This document shows, piece after piece, positions 15,515 to 24,081 of a stretch of DNA of 64,000 nt (its first letter is position 1; each line of letters begins with the position of its first letter). The stretch covers positions 682,001-746,000 of the forward strand of contig OZ245788.1 in the NCBI GenBank assembly GCA_965228065.1, written 5' to 3'. Below the pieces are notes generated by a model. The model saw only the letters and a list, made by a program, of their open reading frames with translations, was not told the DNA's origin and searched no databases. Source of the DNA: Sphingobium_A sp965228065 (lineage in GTDB: Bacteria; Pseudomonadota; Alphaproteobacteria; Sphingomonadales; Sphingomonadaceae). Both the position numbers and the translations under genes were made by a program.

Positions 15515-18500
15515 TCAATCCAACCTTTTGCTTTGTTCGACGGCTATCCACTCGACATTATTCTGAGTGACGTCGCCGGCGTCCATCAAGTTAAGCTGTC
15601 GTTTAAGCACTGGCAGATGCTCGAGAAACTTGGGCTCCGGCATCGACTCGTCCCACACCGCCGGGATCAGATAGTACGCCTTAAAGCGCGCGAAGCGCTC
15701 CAGCAGACCTTCGAGATTCTCGTGACTCTTGGGGGTGACGACCATCGACCGCGCCGGGAACCCGATGACCTGGCCTTTCTCCAGTTCGCCTGGAAGCGCG
15801 TTGGCGCTGATCTGGACCGAATAATAGAAGGGGCTCTGCTCGGGCAGATTCCGTACGATCGACAGCCTTATGCGATCCCGTTCGTCATAGGGACCGATGC
15901 CGGTGCGCCACCTATCAAAGATCTTGCTCGCCGCATCCTCATTGCTGAAGATCAAGGCCACGAACGGGGGGTAGCCCGGCTCGTTCTCGAACCAGCCGAA
16001 GCCGCGCCATCCCGCGCGATCCCAGAGATGCACATCGATCACCGAACGGACGCCGACGCCGAGATGACTCTCTCCGGCGGGCTCACGCTCTTCGATGTCT
16101 TCGCGGCTGACCCCGCGCTGTTTCGCCACGATCGCGGCCAGGTCGATTTTTTCGATCACGGGACGGGGGCCGCGGAGAGGGAAGTCTCGCAGTGCGCCAT
16201 CGACGAGATCGTCCGGCCGGGTGATATAGCGGCCGTTCATGCGGTGGTAGGAGAAGGCCGCGCTGGTGACGAGCGACATGCGCTGGAACACGCGCTCTCC
16301 ACGCGTCATCTCCTCGATCGTCCGCTCGGAGTCCGGAATAAAGAATGCCGCTGCCAGCACCTGTGCGGCGACATCGATCCACAGGCTGCGGATCACATCC
16401 TGGGCGCTGATCTTGGCCGGCGGCATGTCGGCGGGCCAGATGAGCGTTCCCGTCATCGTCTCGAGATCGACGGTGAAGGCGGGATCGCTGGCGCTCACAT
16501 CCTCCAGAACCTCGATTGCGAAGCGCTCGGTATGCGGCATGATCCGCTTTTCGATCGAAGTGGCGAAAAACGCTTCGAGGTTGCCAACGATCGCTTCCGC
16601 CGCGAGAAGCGCATGATCGCTGCCGGAGGTTTTGACGGTCAGCTCCATGCCGATCAGCTTGGTCGACAGGTTCTGCGGTTCGCCCGGTGCGTTGCGGATT
16701 GGGCCGGTCACGGTCTTGACAACACCGACAGGCTGGCTGGCAAGCATCGACAACATGCCCCTGACGTCCTCGTCACTTTCCTGCGCCGGGATGCTGCCAT
16801 CGGCGCGCAGCACGTCTTCATATCCCAGCGTATAGAGCAGCGCCGTGCGCGGCATTGCGAGAAACGCGGCCTCGAGAATATCCGGCCAGACCGAGAAGCC
16901 GGCGACGTCAGCATCGCTCAGGTTGAGGAGACGGCTACCGGCGGCCATGTCGAGATCGAGCGCATCGCCGCGGAGTTTCTCGCGATCCTTCTCCTCGAAC
17001 GGCAATCCCTCGATCGCACCCCTGAACAGCCCCATCGCGACGATGAAGTCCGGCCAGTGCTGGAGGTCGAGGGTGAGCCATGCCCAGACCTTCGCTACGA
17101 TCGCGAAGCGCGGCGGTAGCCGATCGCCTTCCTCCGCGTCGATAATCATCGTCGAGAGCGTGAAGATCGCGGTTGCGCGGGCTGCCCACAGCAGCCCGGC
17201 GCTTCTGTAGGCAATTGTAAGGTGACTGAGGGCGTCGGTGAGTTCGGACGAATATTCCTTCTTGGTGAGCTGCATCGCTGCCTTGGAGAGCAGGCGGATC
17301 ATCTCGAAATGTCGGGTGAGATCGAGCTTCATCGCACGGCGCAACAGAACCAGTGCGCCTTGGGCTTCGCCCGTTCGCGCCGCTACGAAATCCGACAGCT
17401 TGTCGATCAGTGCAGAATAAGCGGGATCGTCGTCCGCGACGCCCTCGGCGACCTCGATCATTTTGCGGACCCGCTCGGCATCGAACTCGCCCAAGCCATC
17501 GGCGCGGTCCAGAATATCAGAATAGCCCTGCCAGACCTGGGTCAGCGCATGTGCGTCCTGGGCAAGTATCGCCTCGTTCATGTCGAGGTGAAGCAGCAAT
17601 GACGCCGCCTCCAGCCGATTGTTCGGCCGTTCGGCGTCCGCCGCCATAGGCGCGAGTAAGTCTCTCACCCGGGCAATCCGTGCATCGAGCTGGCACGCGG
17701 TGCGATCGAGATGTCCGTGGAGCACCGAATTGAAGAGTAACTGGATCAGATTGACCAAGAGACTGAGCGTTCGCGCGTGCCCAGCGTCCGCAGCGAGCGT
17801 CTCGATCGCACCGTAGCGCGTGTCGAGAAACTCAAAATCGTCGAACCACCAGTAAGCGGTCCAGACATGCTCATAGCGCGCCTCAATCTGCTGATGCAGG
17901 GTGCCATATTTATCGGCGAGGCGAACGGCGCGCTCGAACCGGCCATCGATATTGACCCTGGGTTGCTCCAGACCGCGCGAGAGCTTGGCGGCGAGCAAGG
18001 CGTCCACGACGCGATGTTGCTCGATCTCCTGGTGTCCATCCGGGTTGTCCAGGGCGCTCTCGATCTCGTCCAGCTGTTGCTGACGCGAATAATCTGTCGG
18101 TCCCAGCTTGCTCGCGTCGCTGACCTCGGTGCCGACCCCTAGGTAGTTGAAGGCAAGATCCTTCCGACCCTTCTCGATAATCTCTGACACGATCCAGGTT
18201 CGGTCATGGATCGTGACCGGGATGCCCGCCTCTTTGCTCAGCTCATCCTCGAGCGCGGCGCGATCCTTCGCCTTGGCGAACCGGCTGGTGACGAAGATGA
18301 TCCGATCATAAGCGCGGCCGGTCCCGATCAGGCCCTTTACGTCGTCGCGCGCCTTCTGCTTCCACGTCTCCTTGGCACTGAACGCGAAAGCCCACCTTTC
18401 CTGGCCGGAATTGGCCTCACCCTCATAATAGAGTTCGCTGACCTCCTCGGAAACCGGATAGGTCTCGGTGTCCGCCTTGCTGTCGCCGCCGCCATCGGGG

Positions 18501-18775
18501 CCGGTTTGCGGCCTCAGGTTGTGGGCGATCGCGCGCTCACACAGCTTGCGGCAGAAGATCTCGAAGGCGTGCGTCTGGTTGCGCTGTGTGAGGCTTTCCA
18601 GATGATATTCGAGGAGCGGCGCATCCAACACATAGTCGGTGCGCCCTTCGGTATCCGAGTAGTGCTCCGGTCGAAGTTGGCGCATGAACTTCGACGGCAA
18701 GATGCCGCCCTCCGGTGATTGATCTTCGTCCTGAGAACCGTCAGCCATAGAACAAGAATAGAACCAACGGCCCAT
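15515..18775 (-). CDS. Large nuclease-like protein with helical repeats, putative defence effector
   Basis: The 1086-aa protein has an N-terminal restriction-endonuclease-like region (about residues 55-215): EIFCRKLCERAIAHNL, then GPDGGGDSKADT, WAFAFSAKETWKQK and IIFVTSRFAK. This resembles an Mrr-type PD-(D/E)xK fold in which the usual E/Q of the xxK motif is Ser. The remaining 850 residues are mostly helical, with tetratricopeptide-like stretches in the middle and a mixed C-terminal domain; I see no Walker A motif, so it is not a STAND ATPase. The gene follows the HEPN-like gene with a 5-bp gap (ATG at 18775; an alternative ATG is at 18748). The context suggests a two-gene anti-phage or antiplasmid system. 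No named family is assigned. Confidence 0.7.
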   Translation of the reverse strand: MGRWFYSCSMADGSQDEDQSPEGGILPSKFMRQLRPEHYSDTEGRTDYVLDAPLLEYHLESLTQRNQTHAFEIFCRKLCERAIAHNLRPQTGPDGGGDSKADTETYPVSEEVSELYYEGEANSGQERWAFAFSAKETWKQKARDDVKGLIGTGRAYDRIIFVTSRFAKAKDRAALEDELSKEAGIPVTIHDRTWIVSEIIEKGRKDLAFNYLGVGTEVSDASKLGPTDYSRQQQLDEIESALDNPDGHQEIEQHRVVDALLAAKLSRGLEQPRVNIDGRFERAVRLADKYGTLHQQIEARYEHVWTAYWWFDDFEFLDTRYGAIETLAADAGHARTLSLLVNLIQLLFNSVLHGHLDRTACQLDARIARVRDLLAPMAADAERPNNRLEAASLLLHLDMNEAILAQDAHALTQVWQGYSDILDRADGLGEFDAERVRKMIEVAEGVADDDPAYSALIDKLSDFVAARTGEAQGALVLLRRAMKLDLTRHFEMIRLLSKAAMQLTKKEYSSELTDALSHLTIAYRSAGLLWAARATAIFTLSTMIIDAEEGDRLPPRFAIVAKVWAWLTLDLQHWPDFIVAMGLFRGAIEGLPFEEKDREKLRGDALDLDMAAGSRLLNLSDADVAGFSVWPDILEAAFLAMPRTALLYTLGYEDVLRADGSIPAQESDEDVRGMLSMLASQPVGVVKTVTGPIRNAPGEPQNLSTKLIGMELTVKTSGSDHALLAAEAIVGNLEAFFATSIEKRIMPHTERFAIEVLEDVSASDPAFTVDLETMTGTLIWPADMPPAKISAQDVIRSLWIDVAAQVLAAAFFIPDSERTIEEMTRGERVFQRMSLVTSAAFSYHRMNGRYITRPDDLVDGALRDFPLRGPRPVIEKIDLAAIVAKQRGVSREDIEEREPAGESHLGVGVRSVIDVHLWDRAGWRGFGWFENEPGYPPFVALIFSNEDAASKIFDRWRTGIGPYDERDRIRLSIVRNLPEQSPFYYSVQISANALPGELEKGQVIGFPARSMVVTPKSHENLEGLLERFARFKAYYLIPAVWDESMPEPKFLEHLPVLKRQLNLMDAGDVTQNNVEWIAVEQSKRLD

Positions 18776-18780
18776 CCAGT

Positions 18781-19767
18781 CTATGAGCGGCGCGTCCGCC
18801 CTTTCGATTTCTGATCCGCGTTGGTGCCAGCCTTCCTGACCCGTCGGCGCAGGGCGACTGCGGTCTCGGGCCCTTGCGGATACCGCTTATTCCACGCAGC
18901 TCGAACCGGCTCCCACTGGCCGATTTCGCGAAGCAGGGTGATGGTCTCGGCGATCGTCACACTCTTGATCTTATAGCGATCCTGCAATTGCGCCCGCACC
19001 ATGATGTCCGGACTATGTTTCGACGGGCAGGGTGCCAGCGGGTCCGCGAAAAAGCACCAATGGGCGGCCATCCGCGCGAGCGCCGTAGGCCCCATTTTCT
19101 CGACCAGCATCCGGTCGAGCGCGACAGCCGCCCGATAGTAAACGTCCGACGCTAGGATAGCGTGGCGCGGCCGCCACTCGACGACGTGGCCTTCGACGAC
19201 GGGCGGCAACGATACGGACCATTTGCCGATCCGCTTCGGCCAGCGACCGAGCGTTTCCTCCAGCGCGGGATCAGCGCGCAGCCGCGCGAGCTGGGCGTTA
19301 GCCCGGTTAGACTGATGAACGACGCAATTCCGAGCGGTATCGAAAAACTCCGCGAGCCCCAGCAGATCGGCCATGCCCTTAGTGTCGAGTCCGACGACGG
19401 CATCAAAGCCGTGCAGGGCGGAAGTGCCATTCGCCTTCACGCCGGCGTGGCTCACGCCTGCCCTATCGAGTTCGGCTTTGGCCCCTGTCGCGTAATCCTC
19501 GAAGGCGGCTGCAGCTCGCGCGATGCCCAGTTCGGCTAGAAAGATCGCCGCGTCCTTCACAGGGGCATCGAGGTTGCGCCAGCGTGTCGTCGTCCCCCAC
19601 GGCTCTCCAGCAGTCGGAAGTGAGACGGCCGTCGAGCTATCGCCACTCGTGCGCTGATCTGACAGGAGCGATAGAGCGCCGAAGCTGACCTTGATGCTGC
19701 GATTGAAGCTGTTGTGGAACGTGAGCAGGCGCGCGAAGGGCTCACTGATTGCCGCGCTTAGATCCAC
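18781..19767 (-). CDS. HEPN-like protein, partner of the nuclease-like protein
   Basis: The 328-aa protein starts at a GTG (19767) preceded by AAAGGGGTAAGAT. The helical region around residues 70-165 contains EFFDTARNCVVHQSNRAN, where R146-N-x3-H151 matches the R-x4-6-H catalytic motif of HEPN ribonucleases, often written RNxxxH. The C-terminal part is a second, mixed domain and the tail is strongly basic (RRRVRKAGTNADQKSKGRTRRS), suggesting nucleic-acid binding. It is immediately upstream of, and probably co-translated with, the 1086-aa nuclease-like gene. HEPN proteins often act as RNases in toxin-antitoxin and defence systems. The HEPN call rests on the motif only. Confidence 0.6.
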   Translation of the reverse strand: MDLSAAISEPFARLLTFHNSFNRSIKVSFGALSLLSDQRTSGDSSTAVSLPTAGEPWGTTTRWRNLDAPVKDAAIFLAELGIARAAAAFEDYATGAKAELDRAGVSHAGVKANGTSALHGFDAVVGLDTKGMADLLGLAEFFDTARNCVVHQSNRANAQLARLRADPALEETLGRWPKRIGKWSVSLPPVVEGHVVEWRPRHAILASDVYYRAAVALDRMLVEKMGPTALARMAAHWCFFADPLAPCPSKHSPDIMVRAQLQDRYKIKSVTIAETITLLREIGQWEPVRAAWNKRYPQGPETAVALRRRVRKAGTNADQKSKGRTRRS

Positions 19768-19844
19768 ATCTTACCCCTTTTCCCTTAGGCGCTTTTTATT
19801 CCGATGACCAAGCATGGGAAGGGGCTAAATGTCTACTTCTGACA

Positions 19845-19940
19845 GAAGCTGCCGTTCGGCATGTCGCGTGCACATGACCGCTTTGTCCCAAGCTCGGACT
19901 TTTGCTGCTGCTGCCGGCATTCTGAAAGAACGGCAGCTTC
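19845..19940. repeat. Inverted repeat upstream of the HEPN-like gene
   Basis: GAAGCTGCCGTTC at 19845-19857 is an exact inverted complement of 19928-19940. The 274-bp gap between the two HEPN-type genes has no coding frame and should hold the promoter of the downstream pair. The AAGCTGCCG core is shared with the repeats at 15348-15474. Confidence 0.5.
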
Positions 19941-20041
19941 CGGGATCAACGATCTGGTCGGCGAACGGCCATAATTAGGGGGCATAGCTGCCGCCGCCAT
20001 CAAGCGATATGCGCCAACTCGGACTATGCTGGCGCGGCCCC

Positions 20042-20968
20042 TTACTCCGTCCTAGCCGCCTGCTCCAGCAGGGCAATGCGCTCGCCACAAATGATGTGAA
20101 CGACCTGACCGAGTGCCTCGACACGCTCGCCGAGCCAAGCCAGCTCCTCAGCGGTGATGCGATAATGCTTCGAGTAGCGCGCCTTCACATAGGCGTCCTT
20201 GAGCTTCTCGAACATCGCGCGTTCGCGACGCTGCTCCCGCGGCCAGGCATCGACCAGACGTCGGTCTAACCGCTCCGCTTGAGTGCGCAGGAAGCCCAGA
20301 TTGTGGACGTGCGGTGTGTAGAAAGTGCAGACCAGCAGTACGCAGTGATAAAGCCGTTCCGCAGATTGGTGGAGATCAAAGGAAGCCTTCTTCAAGCTGC
20401 CTCGCGCTACCGCGTCCGTGTATCCATGGAAGAACTCCATGCCGCTCGGCAGCCATTCCTCGAAATACTCCTTCGCCATCGCAAGCGCCTGCTCGGGCGT
20501 CTTGGGCTTTGGCGTGTGAAGCGCGCTGCTTTCGCTCTGGTAGAGCGCGATCCCGTCGCGCGCGATATCCATGAAGAAGTACCGCCCATGGGCCAGCCCA
20601 TCGTTCACCTCCTGCAGCGTGTGGACGATGAAATTGACGGGCGTCTTGATCGTCTTCGTGATCCCGAACTCGCGGGTCAGCCGCTCCTCAGCCTTTTCCC
20701 AGAATTTGATCGGATCAGTGAGACGCTTGTCGGACACGATGATCAGCAGATCGAAGTCCGACTGATAGCCCTTGGCGGTGTGCGGCTCATCGACCCAGCC
20801 GCCGCGTGCATAGGAACCGTAGAGGACGACCTTGAGGATCCGCCCCTTCTTCTTCCACTCACCCGAGGCAAGCCCGGTCGCATCCTCGAACTCCTCGAAC
20901 AGGATCGCGAGTACGCGTTCAAGATCGCGCTGCTTGGCGGCGGGCAGATGGGAGAGATCGTTACGCAT
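20042..20968 (-). CDS. Nucleotidyltransferase-HEPN fusion protein
   Basis: The 308-aa product has an N-terminal minimal nucleotidyltransferase domain with GSYARG at 51-56 and SDFD at 70-73, giving the metal-binding aspartates D71 and D73. A C-terminal HEPN-type helical domain follows (ASFDLHQSAERLYHCVLL near 195-212 and KDAYVKARYSKHYRIT near 257-272). MNT and HEPN domains usually form a two-gene toxin-antitoxin pair in which the transferase modifies the HEPN RNase; here both are in one chain, an arrangement also known in other bacteria. It lies 108 bp after the small HTH gene. A role in defence or stress control is inferred. Confidence 0.85.
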   Translation of the reverse strand: MRNDLSHLPAAKQRDLERVLAILFEEFEDATGLASGEWKKKGRILKVVLYGSYARGGWVDEPHTAKGYQSDFDLLIIVSDKRLTDPIKFWEKAEERLTREFGITKTIKTPVNFIVHTLQEVNDGLAHGRYFFMDIARDGIALYQSESSALHTPKPKTPEQALAMAKEYFEEWLPSGMEFFHGYTDAVARGSLKKASFDLHQSAERLYHCVLLVCTFYTPHVHNLGFLRTQAERLDRRLVDAWPREQRRERAMFEKLKDAYVKARYSKHYRITAEELAWLGERVEALGQVVHIICGERIALLEQAARTE

Positions 20969-21075
20969 TTTCGCTCCGGCTTGTCGTGGACCGCACGGCC
21001 TTTGGCAAGATCGACATCATCCGTTTCGATGCCGCCATCCCTAGAATTAGGGATGGCGGCATCGCGTGGAGAGCA

Positions 21076-21303
21076 TCATTCCCGCTTGCCCATCTCGCGA
21101 TCGAGGTGGGCAAGCGCGATGACCAATCCCTGTTCGACGACATCGGTGCTGATGCCCAGATCTTCGGCGATCGCGGCATAGCCCATGCCCTCAAACCGCA
21201 CGCGCTCGAATATCGCGCGCGGGTCTGCATCCATCGTCTCGAGCGCCAGCCGCATGCGCTCGATCCGCTGCCGGCGAGCGCGGCGCGCGCTCAAGCCGAT
21301 CAT
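21076..21303 (-). CDS. Small sigma-region-4-like HTH protein
   Basis: The 75-aa protein reads RQRIERMRLALETMDADPRAIFERVRFEGMGYAAIAEDLGISTDVVEQGLVIALAHLD. That is the region-4 helix-turn-helix pattern of ECF sigma factors (a GMGYAAIAEDLGIS turn) without a region 2. It is probably a regulator or anti-sigma-type accessory rather than a working sigma factor. Its ATG overlaps the stop of the ArdC gene (ATGA), so the two are translated together. Confidence 0.75.
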   Translation of the reverse strand: MIGLSARRARRQRIERMRLALETMDADPRAIFERVRFEGMGYAAIAEDLGISTDVVEQGLVIALAHLDREMGKRE

Positions 21304-22208
21304 GACATGCGCTCCGGCTCATCGACCTTAATGAACGCCAGCAGATAATCAGCTGCCTTGCTGGCGGCGCTGGCCGCCCGAAAGATCGCGCGGTCATCGT
21401 CGCGCAGGACGTCGAGCCATCCGGCGATGTAGTCGGAATGCCGGACGGTCGGCGCGATCGACAGCGACGCGCAGGTGAACGCGCTGGCCATCTCCGCGAC
21501 GAGTTCTTCTCGTGCATAGGACGGCGTTCCGAACCGGCCCTCCTGGTCACGATCGAGCCGGCTGGAATGCCCGGTCCAGTGACCGAGTTCATGCAGCGCG
21601 GTGCGATGCCAGTTGATCGGGTCCCTGAATATGTGCTGCGGCGGCACCTGCACATAGTCGAGGCCGGGCCGGTAATATGCTTCATCGCCACCTATGCGGA
21701 AGTCCGCGCCGCTCGCGTCGATCAGCGCCTGCACCTGAGGGATGATCTCGCACTCCGGCACGGGATCCGAAAGCCGGGTCAGCGGTTCGGGCAAGCCTTC
21801 GCACTGATCGACATTGAACACGGTGAAGCGCTTCAGGAACGCGACCTGCCGCGCTTCGCGATCCTCGTTCTGCGCCCGCTCCTGCTCGGTCTTTGGCGTG
21901 AACCGGTCGGCGTAACAGACAATCGTGCCCTTCTCGCCGCGCCGGACATTGCCACCCGCTGCCTGCGCCTGGGCGTAAGTGAGCCAGCGCTGCGAGCCGA
22001 AGTTGCCAGCTGTTACCGCATGCCACAGGATCAGCACATTGATCCCCGAATAGTGCCTGCCGGTTGCGGCATTGGCGGGCATGCCGCAATCACATGCAAC
22101 GCTGTTCCAAGGCCGAACCCATGGCAGGCACCCTGCCTCGAGCTCCGCGATCACGCGGCCCGTCACTTCGGCGTACAGGCTCTGACGGCTGTTGCGGTCT
22201 TTCTCCAT
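21300..22208 (-). CDS. ardC: ArdC-family antirestriction protein (zincin-like)
   Basis: The 302-aa protein has an N-terminal ArdC-type ssDNA-binding region (SLYAEVTGRVIAELEAG, PWVRPW, GINVLILW, GSQRWLTYAQAQAAGGNVRRGEKGT) and a C-terminal zinc metallopeptidase-like domain with HELGHWTGH at 206-214 and REELVAEMASAF. ArdC proteins travel with conjugative DNA and protect incoming single strands from host restriction. The gene is typical of plasmids and integrative elements. Its downstream neighbour, the small HTH gene, overlaps by 4 bp. The full length and intact HExxH motif indicate a functional copy. Confidence 0.92.
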   Translation of the reverse strand: MEKDRNSRQSLYAEVTGRVIAELEAGCLPWVRPWNSVACDCGMPANAATGRHYSGINVLILWHAVTAGNFGSQRWLTYAQAQAAGGNVRRGEKGTIVCYADRFTPKTEQERAQNEDREARQVAFLKRFTVFNVDQCEGLPEPLTRLSDPVPECEIIPQVQALIDASGADFRIGGDEAYYRPGLDYVQVPPQHIFRDPINWHRTALHELGHWTGHSSRLDRDQEGRFGTPSYAREELVAEMASAFTCASLSIAPTVRHSDYIAGWLDVLRDDDRAIFRAASAASKAADYLLAFIKVDEPERMS

Positions 22209-22901
22209 CGTCCTTCACTCCTTCAACACCGCAACCGGCGCCGGGACGGCGGGTGGGCGGCAGGAGCGTGACCAGAAGGTCCGTCGAGGAAGGTGGGCCG
22301 CACCGGAACGGCCGCAACATCGTGGAGGACCCCGGCAGAGCCGGGGTTGCGGCACGCCGCGACGGACCTACAGGGCAGCGACGCCCATCCGCCAGACCGA
22401 TGCCGGAGGCCAACGCCATCGCGCGCAGCGCGATGACCATCACCGCGAAATGTCGCGGCTCGCTCTATCTGTGGTGAGACTTGTGAAGACCGGTAGAAAA
22501 CGGCCGATTAGAGATACAGCGGCCAACTCCAGGAACCGGAGATTTCTGCGGATTCCGGCTCCTGTTCACAAGAGTCTGGGTGCCCCGAGATCGGTTTGCC
22601 AAACCGTCGTATGGAGAATTCGGTCCCAAGGGTTCGAATCTTTCCCGCCACCCACAGCCCTCCCGATCACCATCGGTCAGGGCGCGCGGCCCTCCCAGCC
22701 GCTGTTCATGTCAGCGATCAATGCTTCCTTTGCAACGGAAGTCGAATGGAATGTCGAAAATGACGAGGCGGCCTGAATTTTTTAACGACGTCAGCAATTT
22801 AGAATGTCGGCGATTCAGGGCCACCATCATTTTAAGGCCTAGGCGCCCCAAACGGATCTCTTACGTTAGCCTTGGGCAGCCTCAAATAATAGCTGTCGTG
22901 G
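22209..22901. other. 693-bp gene-free region at the possible island end
   Basis: No open frame here has a recognisable domain. The left part is the GC-rich leader of ardC. At 22631-22654 the sequence GGTTCGAATC continues into TTTCCCGCCACCCA and looks like the 3' end of a tRNA, preceded by CGGTTTGCCAAACCG, which resembles an anticodon arm, but no full cloverleaf can be drawn. Beyond 22700 the base composition becomes more AT-rich until the acyl-CoA dehydrogenase gene. Confidence 0.5.
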
Positions 22902-24071
22902 TCAGGCTCCCGCCTCAAGATTCGTAAAGTCGCGCTTGATCTTCTTGGCGAGGCTCCATTTGTGGACTTCGGTCGGGCCATCATAGATGCGGAAGGCACG
23001 TATTTCGCGGAACACCTGCTCGACGATGGTATCGCCCGAGACGCCGGTGCCGCCCATCACCTGCACGCAGCGGTCGGCGACGCGCATCAGCGCCTCGGAC
23101 ACCGCAACCTTCGTCATCGAGCTTTCGGCCGTGCCCAGCGACCCTGCATCCAGCACACCGGCGCACCAATCGATCATCAATTCCGCCTGCATCAGATCGA
23201 TCGCATTCTCCGCGAGCATGAAGCCCACGCCTTCATGATCCACCAGCGGCTTGCCGAAGGCGTGCCGGGTGCAGGCATAGGCCGTGGCAATCTCGTTCGC
23301 GCGGGTCGCCGCGCCATGCCAGCGCATGCAGTGGGAGAGACGCGCGGGGCTCAGCCGCACTTGCGCATAAGTGAAACCCTGACCCACTTCCCCGAGCATC
23401 TGATCGGCAGGGACGCGAAGCCCATCGATCGTGATGAGCGAATGGCCGCCAGGCATGGAATTGTCGATCGTATCCAGCACCCGATCGATGCGGATCGCCG
23501 GATCGGGCAAATCGACCAGGAACAGGCAGGCGCCCTCTTCGGCTTTCGCCATGACGATCCCGACCGCGGCGCCTTGCGCGCCGGTGATGAAGGCCTTGCG
23601 CCCGTCGATCACCCAATGGTTTCCGTCCAGCCGGCATGTCGTCCGCATCATCGATGGATCGGAGCCTGCGCCACCTTCGGCCGCCGGCTCGGTCATGAAA
23701 AAGGCCGACCGCGCCTCTCCGGACAGCAGCGGCGCGAGGAACCGCTCTTTCTGTTCTGACGTGGCGACCTTGCCGAGCAGGTACATATTGCCTTCGTCCG
23801 GCGCCATCGTGTTCAGTGCCACCGGACCGAGCGGAGACAGTCCCGAACGCTGCAGCACGATCGCGGTCTCACGCTGGCTGAGGTGGCTCCCATCGGACAA
23901 GATATGCGGCGTCATAAGTCCGGCATCGCGCGCCAGCCCGCGCAATTCGCGAACCAGATCCTCCGACGGACCGTGCGGCCCGCAGCGCGGATCTCGTTCA
24001 TAAGGTGCGACGCTGCCCCGAACGAACGCCTCCACATGTTTCGCGATCCCGATTGCCCGTTCCGTCGTCAT
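22902..24071 (-). CDS. Acyl-CoA dehydrogenase, ACAD10/11-like
   Basis: The 389-aa flavoprotein shows the acyl-CoA dehydrogenase order: FFMTEPAAEGGAGSDPSMM (FAD/substrate loop), GNHWVIDGRKAFITGA, AYACTRHAFGKPL and VMGGTGVSGDTIVEQVFREIRAFRIYDGPTEVHKWSLAK. The DGPTEVH ending is characteristic of the ACAD10/11-like branch. It would introduce a double bond next to a CoA thioester. I start it at the ATG at 24071, 10 bp after the SDR stop and after a GAGG site. It is the last gene of a TonB receptor-SDR-dehydrogenase operon. Confidence 0.9.
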   Translation of the reverse strand: MTTERAIGIAKHVEAFVRGSVAPYERDPRCGPHGPSEDLVRELRGLARDAGLMTPHILSDGSHLSQRETAIVLQRSGLSPLGPVALNTMAPDEGNMYLLGKVATSEQKERFLAPLLSGEARSAFFMTEPAAEGGAGSDPSMMRTTCRLDGNHWVIDGRKAFITGAQGAAVGIVMAKAEEGACLFLVDLPDPAIRIDRVLDTIDNSMPGGHSLITIDGLRVPADQMLGEVGQGFTYAQVRLSPARLSHCMRWHGAATRANEIATAYACTRHAFGKPLVDHEGVGFMLAENAIDLMQAELMIDWCAGVLDAGSLGTAESSMTKVAVSEALMRVADRCVQVMGGTGVSGDTIVEQVFREIRAFRIYDGPTEVHKWSLAKKIKRDFTNLEAGA

Positions 24072-24081
24072 CCCAGCCACC

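Larger units (their letters stand above)
5359..22654. mobile_element. Composite genomic island at tRNA-Gln
   Basis: The segment starts directly at the 3' end of tRNA-Gln, where a tyrosine integrase reads away from the tRNA. It contains a second degenerate integrase tail, a relaxase operon, plasmid-type genes (DUF736, ParB, ArdC), a truncated IS91-family transposase and defence-like cargo. No type IV secretion genes are present, so it could be mobilised but not self-transferred. The right end is uncertain: 22631-22654 shares GGTTCGAATC and a loosely similar tail with the tRNA end, but that is weak evidence because the T-loop is common to many tRNAs. The island may extend further. Confidence 0.6.

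Noticed and set aside
15533..17119. 528-codon plus-strand frame opposite the 1086-aa gene
   Set aside because: It shows antisense composition and no motif, and the opposite strand carries a consistent long protein.
22575..22654. Possible tRNA or tmRNA gene
   Set aside because: A T-loop-like end and an anticodon-like arm are present, but the acceptor stem does not pair and the variable region does not fit any class, so it is at most a relic.
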